Shown here: positions 1 through 8,303 of the stretch, piece by piece
How positions within the stretch are numbered: the stretch's first letter is position 1
Layout of the letters: each line of letters opens with the position of its first letter
NCBI GenBank assembly: GCA_023392615.1
Contig: JAEVYT010000030.1
Coordinates: 496,001 to 560,000, forward strand
Reading direction: 5' to 3'
Length of the DNA stretch: 64,000 nt
Source of the DNA: Bacillota bacterium
Lineage (GTDB): Bacteria > Bacillota > Clostridia > Lachnospirales > Lachnospiraceae
Made by a program: the position numbers and the translations under genes
The notes under the pieces: generated by a model
What the model saw: only the letters and a program-made list of their open reading frames with translations
Databases searched by the model: none
What the model was told of the DNA's origin: nothing

Positions 1-1019
1 GTATCTTCAAAGTGAATGAGAAGGTTTCTCTTCAGGTAAATGCTGTTCAGAGAGCTTCCACTGCGAAGAACCATAGTGCTACTCACTTATTACAGAAGGC
101 ATTAAGAACGGTTCTCGGAACACATGTAGAACAGGCAGGTTCCTTTGTAAGTGAAGACCGTTTACGTTTTGATTTTACACATTTCTCCGCATTAACATCG
201 GAGGAATTACAAAAGGTTGAAGAGATCGTAAATGAGCAGATTGCAAACAATCTTGGAGTTATTACAAAAGTAACGAATATAGAAGAAGCAAAAAAAGAAG
301 GCGCTATGGCGTTATTCGGTGAGAAATATGCAAGCGATGTTCGAGTAGTAACGATGGGTGAATTCAGCAAGGAATTATGTGGTGGTACCCATGTTGCAAA
401 TACAGGTGTAATCAGTGTATTCAAGATTTTAACAGAGACAGGTATTGCAGCCGGTGTAAGAAGAATCGAAGCGTTAACCGGTAATGGTGTATTCGCTTAT
501 TATAAAGAACTTGAGAAGGAACTTGCAGCATCTGCTAAAGTTGCTAAGACAGAACCGGCTCAGTTAACCGCTAAAATTGAAAGTTATCTCGAGGAAATCA
601 AAACATTAAAATCAGAGAATGAAAAGCTAAAGAGCAAACTTGCTAATAACGCTCTTGGTGATGTTATGAATCAGGTTGTTGAAGTAAAGGGCGTTAAGTT
701 ATTAGCGGTTCAGGTTCCTGATGTAGATATGAATGAACTTCGTAATCTTGGCGATCAGCTTAAAGAGAAGTTAGGAGAAGGTGTGATTCTTCTTGCATCT
801 TCTACAGCACCGGATAAAGTAAGCTTAATCGCGATGGCTACTGACGCAGCTATGAAGCTGGGCGCACATGCAGGTAATCTCATTAAAGAACTCGCTTCCT
901 TAGTTGGCGGCGGTGGCGGCGGTAGACCGAACATGGCACAGGCTGGCGGTAAGAACGCAGCAGGTATTGAAGCAGTCATTGAAAAAGCGAAGGATGCGTT
1001 AGCAGGACAGATTAAATAA
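1..1019 (+). CDS. alaS: alanyl-tRNA synthetase, C-terminal part (5' end outside window)
   Basis: This is the 3' end of alanyl-tRNA synthetase, which charges tRNA-Ala and edits mischarged Ser/Gly. The reading frame is already open at base 3, so the catalytic N-terminal half lies upstream. Visible here is the editing (tRNA_SAD) domain with the zinc motif HSATH near bases 72-86 and the second motif CGGTH near 378-392. A coiled-coil linker follows (about 540-660), then the C-terminal DHHA1 domain with its glycine-rich GGGGGGRPNMAQAGG stretch near 905-955. About 338 of the usual ~880 residues are present. The reading frame looks intact to its TAA stop. No clear terminator follows; the next gene is convergent. 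Confidence 0.97.
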   Translation, partial: IFKVNEKVSLQVNAVQRASTAKNHSATHLLQKALRTVLGTHVEQAGSFVSEDRLRFDFTHFSALTSEELQKVEEIVNEQIANNLGVITKVTNIEEAKKEGAMALFGEKYASDVRVVTMGEFSKELCGGTHVANTGVISVFKILTETGIAAGVRRIEALTGNGVFAYYKELEKELAASAKVAKTEPAQLTAKIESYLEEIKTLKSENEKLKSKLANNALGDVMNQVVEVKGVKLLAVQVPDVDMNELRNLGDQLKEKLGEGVILLASSTAPDKVSLIAMATDAAMKLGAHAGNLIKELASLVGGGGGGRPNMAQAGGKNAAGIEAVIEKAKDALAGQIK

Positions 1020-1135
1020 TAGATTATTAATTAGTATAAAAAGAGCAGTTGTAAAATAGTAAGTTAATTAAGGAAGAAAGTTATATCGCTTTACAGATAA
1101 TGGTTGAGCTAAATAACTTGAGATCCGATTAATCA

Positions 1136-1669
1136 CTATTTTGCAGCTGCTTTTTCACATATGCTATCAGTTAATTCTAATTTGCCTTTAAGAAAGCTCA
1201 GTATTTTTACTCTATCCTCATTTCTTAAGCCCTTTCGTATTCTCGGAACTACTTGACCGATTATTAAAGAGATAAAGGCTACAACAAATAATATAATCGA
1301 ATTTTGATAATTAGGATTCGTTGGACTAGTGAATATATTGAAGATAGCACTAAATAGTACACAGACAGTGCTGATTGCAAATACAATCATCATTGTTATC
1401 TCGAACAAAGTAAAACCAGTAGGTTTGTTAAAATGCCCCTCGAGATAGGTGCCCTTATCCGAAGGTAATAATTTGCCCACGAATTTTGGAGGATTATATC
1501 TTGCACTAAATCGATTTGCATCCGAGAAACGGAGAGTGAAGCAATCATCCTTCACTTTGCCGATGTAATCACCTTCCATATATTTTTTATCAATGTTTTT
1601 GTCTAAGATATCAATACAATCTTGATAACTTTTCTCTGTGAAGAAAGTGTACACTTCTTTATCTTTCAT
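1136..1669 (-). CDS. unknown membrane protein with two transmembrane segments
   Basis: Not recognised. I place the start at the ATG at 1669, which has GGAG six bases upstream; the frame is open further upstream but those starts have no spaced ribosome site. The protein has ~177 residues: a soluble N-terminal ~85 residues (charged, beta-rich in appearance), two hydrophobic segments at about residues 86-112 and 121-142, and a basic C-terminal tail. That layout (short soluble domain plus hairpin anchor) resembles small membrane proteins of unknown function in Firmicutes. It is convergent with alaS and lies about 90 bp downstream of another membrane-protein gene on the same strand, so the two may be co-transcribed. 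Confidence 0.6.
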   Translation of the reverse strand: MKDKEVYTFFTEKSYQDCIDILDKNIDKKYMEGDYIGKVKDDCFTLRFSDANRFSARYNPPKFVGKLLPSDKGTYLEGHFNKPTGFTLFEITMMIVFAISTVCVLFSAIFNIFTSPTNPNYQNSIILFVVAFISLIIGQVVPRIRKGLRNEDRVKILSFLKGKLELTDSICEKAAAK

Positions 1670-1758
1670 TTGTGGCTCCATTCCTTTCATTTTGCTCAAG
1701 GTACAAACAAGACACTTTATTTTTCGCTCTTAGATACTTCATTTGTTTGATGTATGTA

Positions 1759-2133
1759 TTAGGAGTTGAGATGAAGTAAATAGCTAAGGAAAATCCCTAT
1801 GAAGATTCCTAACACGATTCCTAAAATTATCCCTATTATAAAGTATTCTTCTTTTGAGGATTTGCGTATCCGGTCACGGTTGTATTTATAATGAAAGCTT
1901 CTTACATCTAGTAAAATTATGATTAGTAATATATAAGTGAACACAGCCGAAATAATCGGAATAAATGCCCATTCTCCATATACCACGGATAATGACATTA
2001 GAATTGTCATGACTAAGTATATTGCAAATGAGATGCTTGTAAGGATGATAACGATTTTTGTTGAGGGGGAAGGCTTATATTTTACCAAGGGAGCCCTTTT
2101 ATTGGCTGATTGGTGTTCATTATGTACTGGCAT
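1759..2133 (-). CDS. unknown small membrane protein with three transmembrane segments
   Basis: Not recognised. It has 124 residues with hydrophobic segments at about 27-50, 56-76 and 98-120, and the last is Gly/Ile-rich. The start ATG at 2133 is preceded by AAGGAG at normal spacing, which supports real translation. The short cytoplasmic loop between the second and third segments is strongly basic (KYNRDRIRKSSKEE). It is transcribed divergently from bioY, with about 110 bp between its start and the BirA-type operator. No function can be assigned. Confidence 0.6.
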   Translation of the reverse strand: MPVHNEHQSANKRAPLVKYKPSPSTKIVIILTSISFAIYLVMTILMSLSVVYGEWAFIPIISAVFTYILLIIILLDVRSFHYKYNRDRIRKSSKEEYFIIGIILGIVLGIFIGIFLSYLLHLNS

Positions 2134-2250
2134 AGATTTATTCTCCTTATATTTTGAGTTTACTAAGCTATTATATAACTATTATTTTACAATAGCTAGC
2201 ATAATGGTTAATAATACCATGATTAATTACAAAGATTGATACAAGGATTA

Positions 2251-2284
2251 ATTGTCAACCATATATATAAGATAGGTTGACAAT
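2251..2284. promoter_or_regulatory. BirA-type biotin operator upstream of bioY
   Basis: A perfect inverted repeat, ATTGTCAACC at 2251-2260 and GGTTGACAAT at 2275-2284, is separated by a 14-base AT-rich spacer. This fits the established bacterial BirA operator layout (TTGTnAACC, ~14-16 bases, GGTTnACAA). The right half contains the -35 box of the promoter driving bioY, so a bound repressor would block RNA polymerase. The inference is that bioY, and the overlapping DUF1284 gene, are repressed when biotin is sufficient. Confidence 0.88.
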
Positions 2285-2305
2285 GCCGATGTGTGGTGGT
2301 ATACT
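2277..2305 (+). promoter_or_regulatory. sigma-A promoter for bioY
   Basis: TTGACA (2277-2282), a 17-base spacer and TATACT (2300-2305) form a near-consensus promoter. The -35 box sits inside the right half of the BirA-type operator. The predicted transcript start near 2312 lies downstream of the furthest-upstream in-frame start codon, which supports the internal bioY start at 2376. Confidence 0.85.
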
Positions 2306-2375
2306 TCATGTATCAACAAGCGGAAGGTATATTAATCTGCTTTATAAAAATTTAGTTTACTACATGGAGGATATC

Positions 2376-2927
2376 ATGAATACTAACAGTAATAAGTTTA
2401 AAGTAATTGATATGGTTTATATTGCAATGATGGCGGTTTTGATCGCGATCTGTTCCTGGATTTACATTCCTACTGCAGTTCCGTTTACATTACAGACCTT
2501 TGCTGTGTTTTGTACGGTAGGGTTATTAGGCGGTAAAAGGGGTACGATAGCAGTTTTGATTTACATATTAATGGGCATGGTTGGTATTCCGGTATTCCAA
2601 GGATTTAGAGGTGGTATTGGTGAGCTGTTCGGTATGACCGGTGGGTATATTATCGGATTTTTATTTTTGGCGATCCTATATTGGGTGATTACACAGTTCT
2701 TTGGGTCAAAGCTGATTCCCATGGTGATAGCCATGGTAGCAGGTCTTATGGTTTGCTATACTTTCGGAACGCTATGGTTTATGTATGTATATGGCAATAG
2801 TGTTAAACCGATTGGTATTGTAGCAGCATTAAGTATGTGTGTATTTCCTTTTGTATTATTTGATTTATTAAAGATTGCTCTAGCTGTTATAATAACAAAG
2901 AGACTATCCAAATATGTGCAACGTTAA
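2376..2927 (+). CDS. bioY: biotin transporter BioY (ECF substrate-binding component)
   Basis: BioY is the membrane S-component that binds and imports biotin, alone or with the ECF energizing module. The sequence shows the family pattern: several membrane helices, the PFTLQTFAVF stretch near residue 40, and the GGKRGT and GGTGGY-like glycine-rich turns. I chose ATG 2376 because GGAGG lies five bases upstream and because the promoter (2277-2305) starts transcription after the furthest-upstream possible start. The length is 183 residues, normal for BioY. It overlaps the next gene by 14 bp, implying translational coupling. A BirA-type operator covers its promoter. No EcfA/EcfT genes are adjacent. 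Confidence 0.95.
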   Translation: MNTNSNKFKVIDMVYIAMMAVLIAICSWIYIPTAVPFTLQTFAVFCTVGLLGGKRGTIAVLIYILMGMVGIPVFQGFRGGIGELFGMTGGYIIGFLFLAILYWVITQFFGSKLIPMVIAMVAGLMVCYTFGTLWFMYVYGNSVKPIGIVAALSMCVFPFVLFDLLKIALAVIITKRLSKYVQR

Positions 2928-3297
2928 ATTACGTCCACACCATGTTCTATGTATCACTTTTTTTGAAGGAAAAGGATATAGTGAGGAATTTGTTGAGCAA
3001 ATGACTCGAGTAATTAGGGAACTGAAGAAAAATCCACACATACAGCTAACACAAGGGGAAGACCAGATCTGTGCTGCATGTCCAAATAATAACGAGCATC
3101 AAGGGAAATGTTTTGAAAAGGCATCAAAATATGATAAAAAGGTGAATGAGTTATGTAAACTGAGCCCAGACATATTGATAGAGTGGAAACTGCTCCATGA
3201 AAGGGTGAAAAGATATATCCTTGAAGCAGGAAAATTATCCGATGTATGTGGTGATTGCGAATGGAGCTCAATATGCATGAAAATTGTGAAAGATTAA
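2914..3297 (+). CDS. DUF1284 family cysteine-rich protein
   Basis: It matches the DUF1284 pattern: an N-terminal KLRPHHVLCITFFEGKGYS block followed by paired cysteines (CAAC around residue 53, then FEKA after a Cys, and a C-terminal CGDC...SSIC). The eight or so cysteines suggest metal or Fe-S binding, but this is inference; the family function is not established as far as I know. The protein has 127 residues. The start overlaps the end of bioY by 14 bp, so it is almost certainly co-translated with it and falls under the same biotin-responsive operator. Confidence 0.82.
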   Translation: MCNVKLRPHHVLCITFFEGKGYSEEFVEQMTRVIRELKKNPHIQLTQGEDQICAACPNNNEHQGKCFEKASKYDKKVNELCKLSPDILIEWKLLHERVKRYILEAGKLSDVCGDCEWSSICMKIVKD

Positions 3298-3390
3298 GTA
3301 TAAGTAGAAATACTTGTATTTCATGTAGAATTATGGAGAATCATCATGATAAACCAAGCTGAGAAACTGTTCTTAAATATCAAAAAGAAG

Positions 3391-3418
3391 TTGACGAAAA
3401 TGAAAAATATGCTATAAT
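3391..3418 (+). promoter_or_regulatory. promoter for rpsU
   Basis: TTGACG (3391-3396), a 16-base spacer and TATAAT (3413-3418) preceded by TGC, i.e. an extended -10. This is one of the strongest-looking promoters in the window, as expected for a ribosomal protein gene. The predicted leader of ~75 bases contains a small stem (AGTTGT 3450-3455 with ACAACT 3469-3474) just before the GGAGGGAGG ribosome-binding region. Confidence 0.85.
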
Positions 3419-3497
3419 ACTTTTAGTGCTATTCAAAAAATACCCAAACAGTTGTTTACGCACAATACACAACTGGAGGGAGGTTAGGTGTGAGACT

Positions 3498-3671
3498 ATG
3501 TCAAATGTTATTGTAAAAGACAATGAAACTTTAGATAGTGCTCTCCGCAGATTCAAAAGAAACTGTGCGAAAGCCGGTATCCAACAGGAGATCCGTAAGA
3601 GGGAGCATTATGAGAAGCCAAGCGTAAGACGTAAGAAAAAGTCTGAAGCTGCTAGAAAACGTAAATATTAA
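3498..3671 (+). CDS. rpsU: 30S ribosomal protein S21
   Basis: S21 of the small ribosomal subunit: 57 residues starting MSNVIVKDNETLDSALRRFK, very basic, ending in the typical RRKKKSEAARKRKY tail. The start at ATG 3498 gives the standard family length; upstream in-frame residues are not S21-like. It has its own strong promoter (3391-3418) and a strong terminator (3681-3717), so it is monocistronic here. Confidence 0.97.
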   Translation: MSNVIVKDNETLDSALRRFKRNCAKAGIQQEIRKREHYEKPSVRRKKKSEAARKRKY

Positions 3672-3680
3672 TTTTACACG

Positions 3681-3717
3681 AACTTCCAATGAACATTCAT
3701 TGGAAGTTTTTTATTTT
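3681..3717 (+). terminator. rho-independent terminator of rpsU
   Basis: A perfect 12-bp stem (3681-3692 with 3697-3708), a four-base loop and a T-rich tail to 3717. It lies 9 bases after the rpsU stop codon. Confidence 0.92.
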
Positions 3718-3731
3718 GAAAAGATTTAGCT

Positions 3732-3928
3732 CGTCAATATGCATAACATAAGGGATGAATAAGAATTGCATAACATATTACTTAAGCAACACGCTCTCGC
3801 TTGGATGAAGTACGTAGTGGTGCATAAGGTCGCGGAGTACGCTACCTAAGCACCATCGACTTCATACAGTTGCTTAAGTATAGATGTTGTGCAATTCTTT
3901 AATATACATTGTGTTGGGCATATTGACG
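3732..3928 (-). repeat. long structured hairpin element, copy A of a covarying family
   Basis: Nested inverted repeats: outer CGTCAATATGC (3732-3742) with its complement at 3918-3928, a ~30-bp middle stem (3761-3790 with 3869-3899), and an inner hairpin around 3806-3866. Read on the minus strand, the central ~85 bases closely match the element at 49051-49140. They carry the shared internal loop (TACGT, here as ACGTA at 3812-3816 on plus) and CTTAGG/CCTTA strands also present at 38360-38478. It occupies the rpsU-yqfC gap; no protein-coding potential is evident. See findings for the covariation argument. Confidence 0.8.
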
Positions 3929-4124
3929 GATATAGTATATGATTAATAATTAAAGTACTCTATTCTTCTAGTAAATAAAAAATATAGTATATAAAAAACA
4001 AGGTAGGATATACGTTTCGTTTTAACATCTTTTCCTACTTTTCATCAGTCTGTTATTATTAGTCTACATTTTAGAAAAAAGTCATATATTATTACAGTAT
4101 CTGCGAAGGATTTAGGGGGCCGCG
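3929..4124. other. AT-rich spacer before yqfC
   Basis: About 195 bases of AT-rich sequence. A promoter for the sporulation genes yqfC-yqfD is expected here (sigma-E control is known for B. subtilis yqfC/yqfD), but I could not identify a convincing -35/-10 pair. Confidence 0.4.
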
Positions 4125-4490
4125 ATGAAGGATAACCTGAAATCATCTCATCAAAAATTTAAAAAAATAAATAAAGACACATTATATAAAGGTCTAAACA
4201 AGAAAAAGAAAATCAAATCAAATCAATCACCCACCTATTTAGAAGAGTTATCAAATCGAATTCATTTGCCTGCTGACATACTGGCAGGAGCTCCAATAAT
4301 TACGGCAACCGGAAGAAATGAGATTTGTCTTGAAAACTATAAAGGTATAATTGAGTATAATGGCAGCGTAATTAAGGTACAAACCAAGCTATGCAAAATC
4401 TGCATTGAGGGAAAGCAATTAAATATACTGTATTTTACAGAAGATGAGATGAGAATTACCGGCTATATCCAGGCTATATATTACCAATAA
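4125..4490 (+). CDS. yqfC: sporulation protein YqfC (YabP/YqfC family)
   Basis: It belongs to the small YabP/YqfC sporulation family. The C-terminal ~75 residues show the family pattern (LENYKGIIEYNGSVIKVQT, then LNILYFTEDEMRITGYI). The N-terminus has an extra Lys-rich stretch of ~40 residues. It has 121 residues, with start ATG 4125 after AGGGGG at good spacing. It is followed by yqfD and the phoH-pgpH-ybeY genes, a conserved Firmicutes order. In B. subtilis yqfC and yqfD belong to the sigma-E regulon; the same is inferred here. Confidence 0.88.
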   Translation: MKDNLKSSHQKFKKINKDTLYKGLNKKKKIKSNQSPTYLEELSNRIHLPADILAGAPIITATGRNEICLENYKGIIEYNGSVIKVQTKLCKICIEGKQLNILYFTEDEMRITGYIQAIYYQ

Positions 4491-4602
4491 TTCTATGTGA
4501 GTGATTTATCTGAAGTATACGAATATACATAAGGATGATGTAAAATTCAGATTGTTAACCCCTTAATTAATGAATCACAGTTAAGGACCTGGAGGGATGG
4601 TC

Positions 4603-5844
4603 ATGCTAACTAAATTATTAAATTGGTTCCGTGGATATTTATATGTGAGGATTAAGGGTTCTTCACCGGAACGATTTATCAATCTTTGTTGTAATAAGAA
4701 GCTATTTATATGGGATTTGAAACAGATTGATGACGAGTATCGATTCCATATCTCAATTAAAAATTATAAAAAACTGAAACCAATTGCAAAGAAAACGGGA
4801 ATAATACCAAGAATTATCAAGAAAAAGGGTTTTCCGTTTTTTCTCTATAGAAATCGAAAGAGAAAAGGATTTTTTGTGGGTTTGCTCATGTGTGTTATAA
4901 TTATATACATGATGTCCTTGTACATATGGAATATAAGTATCGTAGGTGGGTCAAAATATACGACCGAAGCAATGGTTAAATTCCTAAGTAAAAATCAGGT
5001 ACATACCGGAATGCTTCAAAAGAAGGTTGATTGTCAAGAAATTGAAGAAACCATTCGTCTAGCTTATAAAGATATCGGATGGGTATCAGCTGAGATAAGG
5101 GGTACACGCCTTATCATCAAGATAACGGAAACAAATATGCCGGCTCCTGCGAAAGTAGCAATGTCGCCCAGTCATATGGTTGCTACCAAGGATGCTATTG
5201 TTGAGAAAATTATAACAAGATCAGGAACCCCAATGGTAAAGCCGGGTGATGTAGTAAAAAAGGGTGATATATTAGTCTCCGGTATTCTAGCAATTAAGGG
5301 TGATTTTGATGAAATACAGCGGTATCAGCCTGTTGTAGCTGATGCAGATATTGTATGTAAATCCTTTTATAATTATAAAGAAAGCTTTTCAATGATATAT
5401 CATAAACGTATTTATACAGGGAAATCAAAAAAAGGATATTATTTTGGGATTTTCGGGAAAAAATTATTTTTATATAATCCTAGAAATTCCTATGACAAAT
5501 ATGATATAATTACAAACGAAAATGCGCTTCATATTACCGATTCTTTTTATCTTCCATTTTTATATGGATCTATTAAGACTAGGGAATATAGTGAGGAAAA
5601 GTATAATTATACGAAGGAAGAGGCAGTATCTTTAGCAAAGGAACATTTGAATAGATATTTAGATAACCTTAATAAGAATAAAATCAAAATTACAGATAAT
5701 AATATTCAAACTACGATTGAGAATAATGAATGCACAACACAGGGCAGAATCTTAGTGGAAGAGCCAGCATGGGAATATAAAACGATACAAGAAGACGAGT
5801 GGAGGATAGAACAGAAAGATGAGCATAACGGAGACAATAATTGA
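4603..5844 (+). CDS. yqfD: sporulation protein YqfD
   Basis: YqfD is a mother-cell sporulation membrane protein with a single membrane segment (about residues 88-110) and a large beta-rich extracytoplasmic part. Visible hallmarks are the basic N-terminal domain, the WNISIVGGSKYTTEAMVKF stretch right after the membrane segment, and the VEKIITRSGTPMVKPGDVVKKGD-type segment near residues 200-225. I chose ATG 4603 because GGAGGG lies seven bases upstream, whereas the ATG two codons earlier abuts it. The length is 413 residues, normal for the family. The end overlaps phoH by 26 bp, so the two are coupled. Confidence 0.9.
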   Translation: MLTKLLNWFRGYLYVRIKGSSPERFINLCCNKKLFIWDLKQIDDEYRFHISIKNYKKLKPIAKKTGIIPRIIKKKGFPFFLYRNRKRKGFFVGLLMCVIIIYMMSLYIWNISIVGGSKYTTEAMVKFLSKNQVHTGMLQKKVDCQEIEETIRLAYKDIGWVSAEIRGTRLIIKITETNMPAPAKVAMSPSHMVATKDAIVEKIITRSGTPMVKPGDVVKKGDILVSGILAIKGDFDEIQRYQPVVADADIVCKSFYNYKESFSMIYHKRIYTGKSKKGYYFGIFGKKLFLYNPRNSYDKYDIITNENALHITDSFYLPFLYGSIKTREYSEEKYNYTKEEAVSLAKEHLNRYLDNLNKNKIKITDNNIQTTIENNECTTQGRILVEEPAWEYKTIQEDEWRIEQKDEHNGDNN

Positions 5845-6880
5845 TATACCTGCTGAACATGAGAAAAATGTTTTTGGAAGATTTGATGCGTATGCTAAAA
5901 TAATAGAGCGTTCTTTTAATGTTACGATGATTGCAAGAAACGGTGAAATCAAAGTTGTTGGCGGTGCAGATGATGTTGCCAGAGCAAAAAGTGTATTTAT
6001 TCAGCTTTTGGAGTTATCTAAACGTGGCAATCAAATCACGGAGCAAAATGTTAATTATGCGATCTCTCTTTGTTATGAAGATAAAGAAAGAGAAATTGTT
6101 GAAATTGATAAGGATCTTATCTGCCATACAATTACAGGTAAGCCAATCAAACCAAAAACATTGGGTCAAAAATCTTATGTAGATCAGATACGTAAAAAGA
6201 TGATTGTATTTGGAGTAGGCCCTGCCGGAACAGGTAAAACCTATCTGGCGATGGCGATGGCGATTACTGCTTTTAAAAACGATGAAGTAAGTAAAATTAT
6301 ATTGACTCGTCCTGCGATTGAGGCGGGAGAGAAGCTGGGATTTCTACCGGGTGATTTGCAAAGTAAGGTGGATCCATACTTAAGACCACTTTATGATGCA
6401 TTACATCAAATCATGGGACCGGAAGCATTTCTTAAGAATACGGAAAAAGGATTGATTGAAGTTGCACCACTTGCTTATATGAGAGGTAGAACTTTGGATA
6501 ATGCTTTTATCATCCTAGATGAAGCACAAAACACAACACCGGCACAGATGAAGATGTTTCTTACCAGAATCGGATTTGGATCAAAGGTTGTTATCACTGG
6601 TGATATGACACAAAAAGATTTACCGATTGGTGTAAAATCAGGTCTGGATGTGGCAATCAAGGTGTTAAGCAAAATTGAAGATATTGGTTTTTCTTATCTG
6701 ACCAGTCAGGATGTTGTTAGACATCCATTGGTACAAAAAATTGTTAAAGCATATGATTCCTATGAAGAAAAGTTAAAGAAGGTTGAGACAAAGGCATTGG
6801 ATCATGATAAATACAAAAGAGAAAGAAAATTGAATTTTAAATCCGAAAAGATCAGAGGAAACCGGAATGAAAAAAGATAA
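5819..6880 (+). CDS. phoH: PhoH-family ATPase
   Basis: A PhoH-like P-loop ATPase, often next to ybeY and implicated in RNA metabolism. The Walker A motif GPAGTGKT lies near residue 137, the Walker B-like IILDEAQN near 233, and an N-terminal KH-like nucleic-acid-binding portion occupies residues 1-80. The length of 353 residues is normal. The end overlaps the following pgpH-like gene by 14 bp. The phoH-pgpH-ybeY order is the conserved Firmicutes arrangement, which supports the assignment. Confidence 0.95.
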   Translation: MSITETIIDIPAEHEKNVFGRFDAYAKIIERSFNVTMIARNGEIKVVGGADDVARAKSVFIQLLELSKRGNQITEQNVNYAISLCYEDKEREIVEIDKDLICHTITGKPIKPKTLGQKSYVDQIRKKMIVFGVGPAGTGKTYLAMAMAITAFKNDEVSKIILTRPAIEAGEKLGFLPGDLQSKVDPYLRPLYDALHQIMGPEAFLKNTEKGLIEVAPLAYMRGRTLDNAFIILDEAQNTTPAQMKMFLTRIGFGSKVVITGDMTQKDLPIGVKSGLDVAIKVLSKIEDIGFSYLTSQDVVRHPLVQKIVKAYDSYEEKLKKVETKALDHDKYKRERKLNFKSEKIRGNRNEKR

Positions 6881-8270
6881 TAAGGAAGGTTCTGTTATAG
6901 AAAAGAAAGGCTTTTTATCTCTGTTAATAAGAAGAAAGAACAGGAAGAGTAACCCTGTTTTTATCTCAATCCTACCGATTTTGTCCATGCTGTTTGCAGT
7001 ATGGCCGAATACTCTGCTAAGCACCTCTGGAGCAGAAGTTGCGAAGATCGGAATTATTACTCTGATTTTAACTGGGACAATCACCTTTTATATACGCGTG
7101 AATGAGGAAACAATACTTAACCTACGTCTTTCAAAAACTATTATTGTATTTGGGTACCTTGGCTCCATTGCTTTGTTATTTCTATTACCAAATCCGGAAC
7201 TTGATAGCTTATGGTTGATTGGGGGTCTCTTAATATCAATGCTAATTGATAATAAGCTTGGACTACTCTGTAATTTTATTCTTGCTTTTCTCTTGGGATT
7301 TTCGCATAGCTTAGAACCACAGCAGTTGATCCAGCTTTTAATTGTATGTGTGTTATTAAGCGTATTATCCGGTGCAATTAAAAATAAGGCAACTGTAGTG
7401 TATGCGGTTATCATCATATTATCAATAAATATTACAGTAGCGTTTGCAATTAATAATTTTTCATTTAGTAAAGAAATGAACTATGATTATGTCCGATCAC
7501 TTTTTAACATCTTGACGGTTATGGTTCTATCTTATATAATAGCTTTTTTATACCAAAAATTTATAAAGAAAGAAATACCAACAACAAATCCAGTGGATGA
7601 CTCTTCGCTTAATCAATCGGTGCTTGCTATACAAGAGTTAGCTACATCCGATGAGATGATGACAAAGGGGTTTGAATCAGAACTGGAGAGAAAGATTAAA
7701 AAACAGCTAGCAACCAGTGAAACAAGTCGGGATAACGGCACGGATTGTGATAAGACAAGTTATGAGAAGCTATGTAATACCGATAATGAGCTTATGAATG
7801 AATTGAGAGAGAAATCAGAGGAGTTGTATCTACATTCCTTACTTATCGGAGAACTATCTGAACGCGCTGCTTCAATCATTGGAGCAAACGCTAAACTCGC
7901 AAAAGCCGGTGGGTTATACCATGAAATCGGCAAAATCAGAAGTCAATACTATATTGAAGAAGGATTACGATTGGCAAAAGAACACTCTTTCCCCGAGGAA
8001 GTAGCAGCGATTATCAGAGAACATAATGTAAAATATGATAGACCAAGTTCGGTTGAAGCAGCAATTGTCATGCTGTCGGATAATGTGGTTTCTACTATTG
8101 ACTATATTGAAAAGACAAATGATAACCGATATACAACGCATAAAATCATTGAGAATATCTTCCAGATGAGGTTGGAAAAGGGAACGTTTGATGCTTCTGA
8201 ATTAAATTTGAAGGATTTTAAGCTTTTGAAAGAATTTTATCAGGAGGAATTTAAAAGTAAAAAATCATAG
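6867..8270 (+). CDS. PgpH-like 7TM-HD protein, truncated and catalytically degenerate
   Basis: Position and architecture match PgpH (YqfF), the membrane c-di-AMP phosphodiesterase: about seven hydrophobic segments (roughly residues 30-235) and a C-terminal HD domain (about 315-465). It is only 467 residues against ~700 for PgpH because the N-terminal extracellular 7TMR-HDED domain is missing. The HD core is altered: HDIGK is YHEIGK (Asp to Glu), the segment with the next ligand His is absent (YYIEE runs straight into GLRLAKE), and the HHG motif is EHN. The later MLSD Asp is kept. Hydrolase activity is therefore doubtful; a c-di-AMP-binding or structural role is possible (inference). Confidence 0.85.
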   Translation: MKKDNKEGSVIEKKGFLSLLIRRKNRKSNPVFISILPILSMLFAVWPNTLLSTSGAEVAKIGIITLILTGTITFYIRVNEETILNLRLSKTIIVFGYLGSIALLFLLPNPELDSLWLIGGLLISMLIDNKLGLLCNFILAFLLGFSHSLEPQQLIQLLIVCVLLSVLSGAIKNKATVVYAVIIILSINITVAFAINNFSFSKEMNYDYVRSLFNILTVMVLSYIIAFLYQKFIKKEIPTTNPVDDSSLNQSVLAIQELATSDEMMTKGFESELERKIKKQLATSETSRDNGTDCDKTSYEKLCNTDNELMNELREKSEELYLHSLLIGELSERAASIIGANAKLAKAGGLYHEIGKIRSQYYIEEGLRLAKEHSFPEEVAAIIREHNVKYDRPSSVEAAIVMLSDNVVSTIDYIEKTNDNRYTTHKIIENIFQMRLEKGTFDASELNLKDFKLLKEFYQEEFKSKKS

Positions 8271-8303
8271 ACTTTATACGGTCAATCAGAAAGGCTAGAT
8301 AAA

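Noticed and set aside
1937..2239. 100-codon plus-strand frame before bioY
   Set aside because: It is antisense to the minus-strand membrane protein, with no ribosome site and no protein-like pattern.
3307..3322. Short palindrome GAAATAC/GTATTTC after the DUF1284 gene
   Set aside because: Only 7 bp with a two-base loop and no T-run; too weak to call a terminator.
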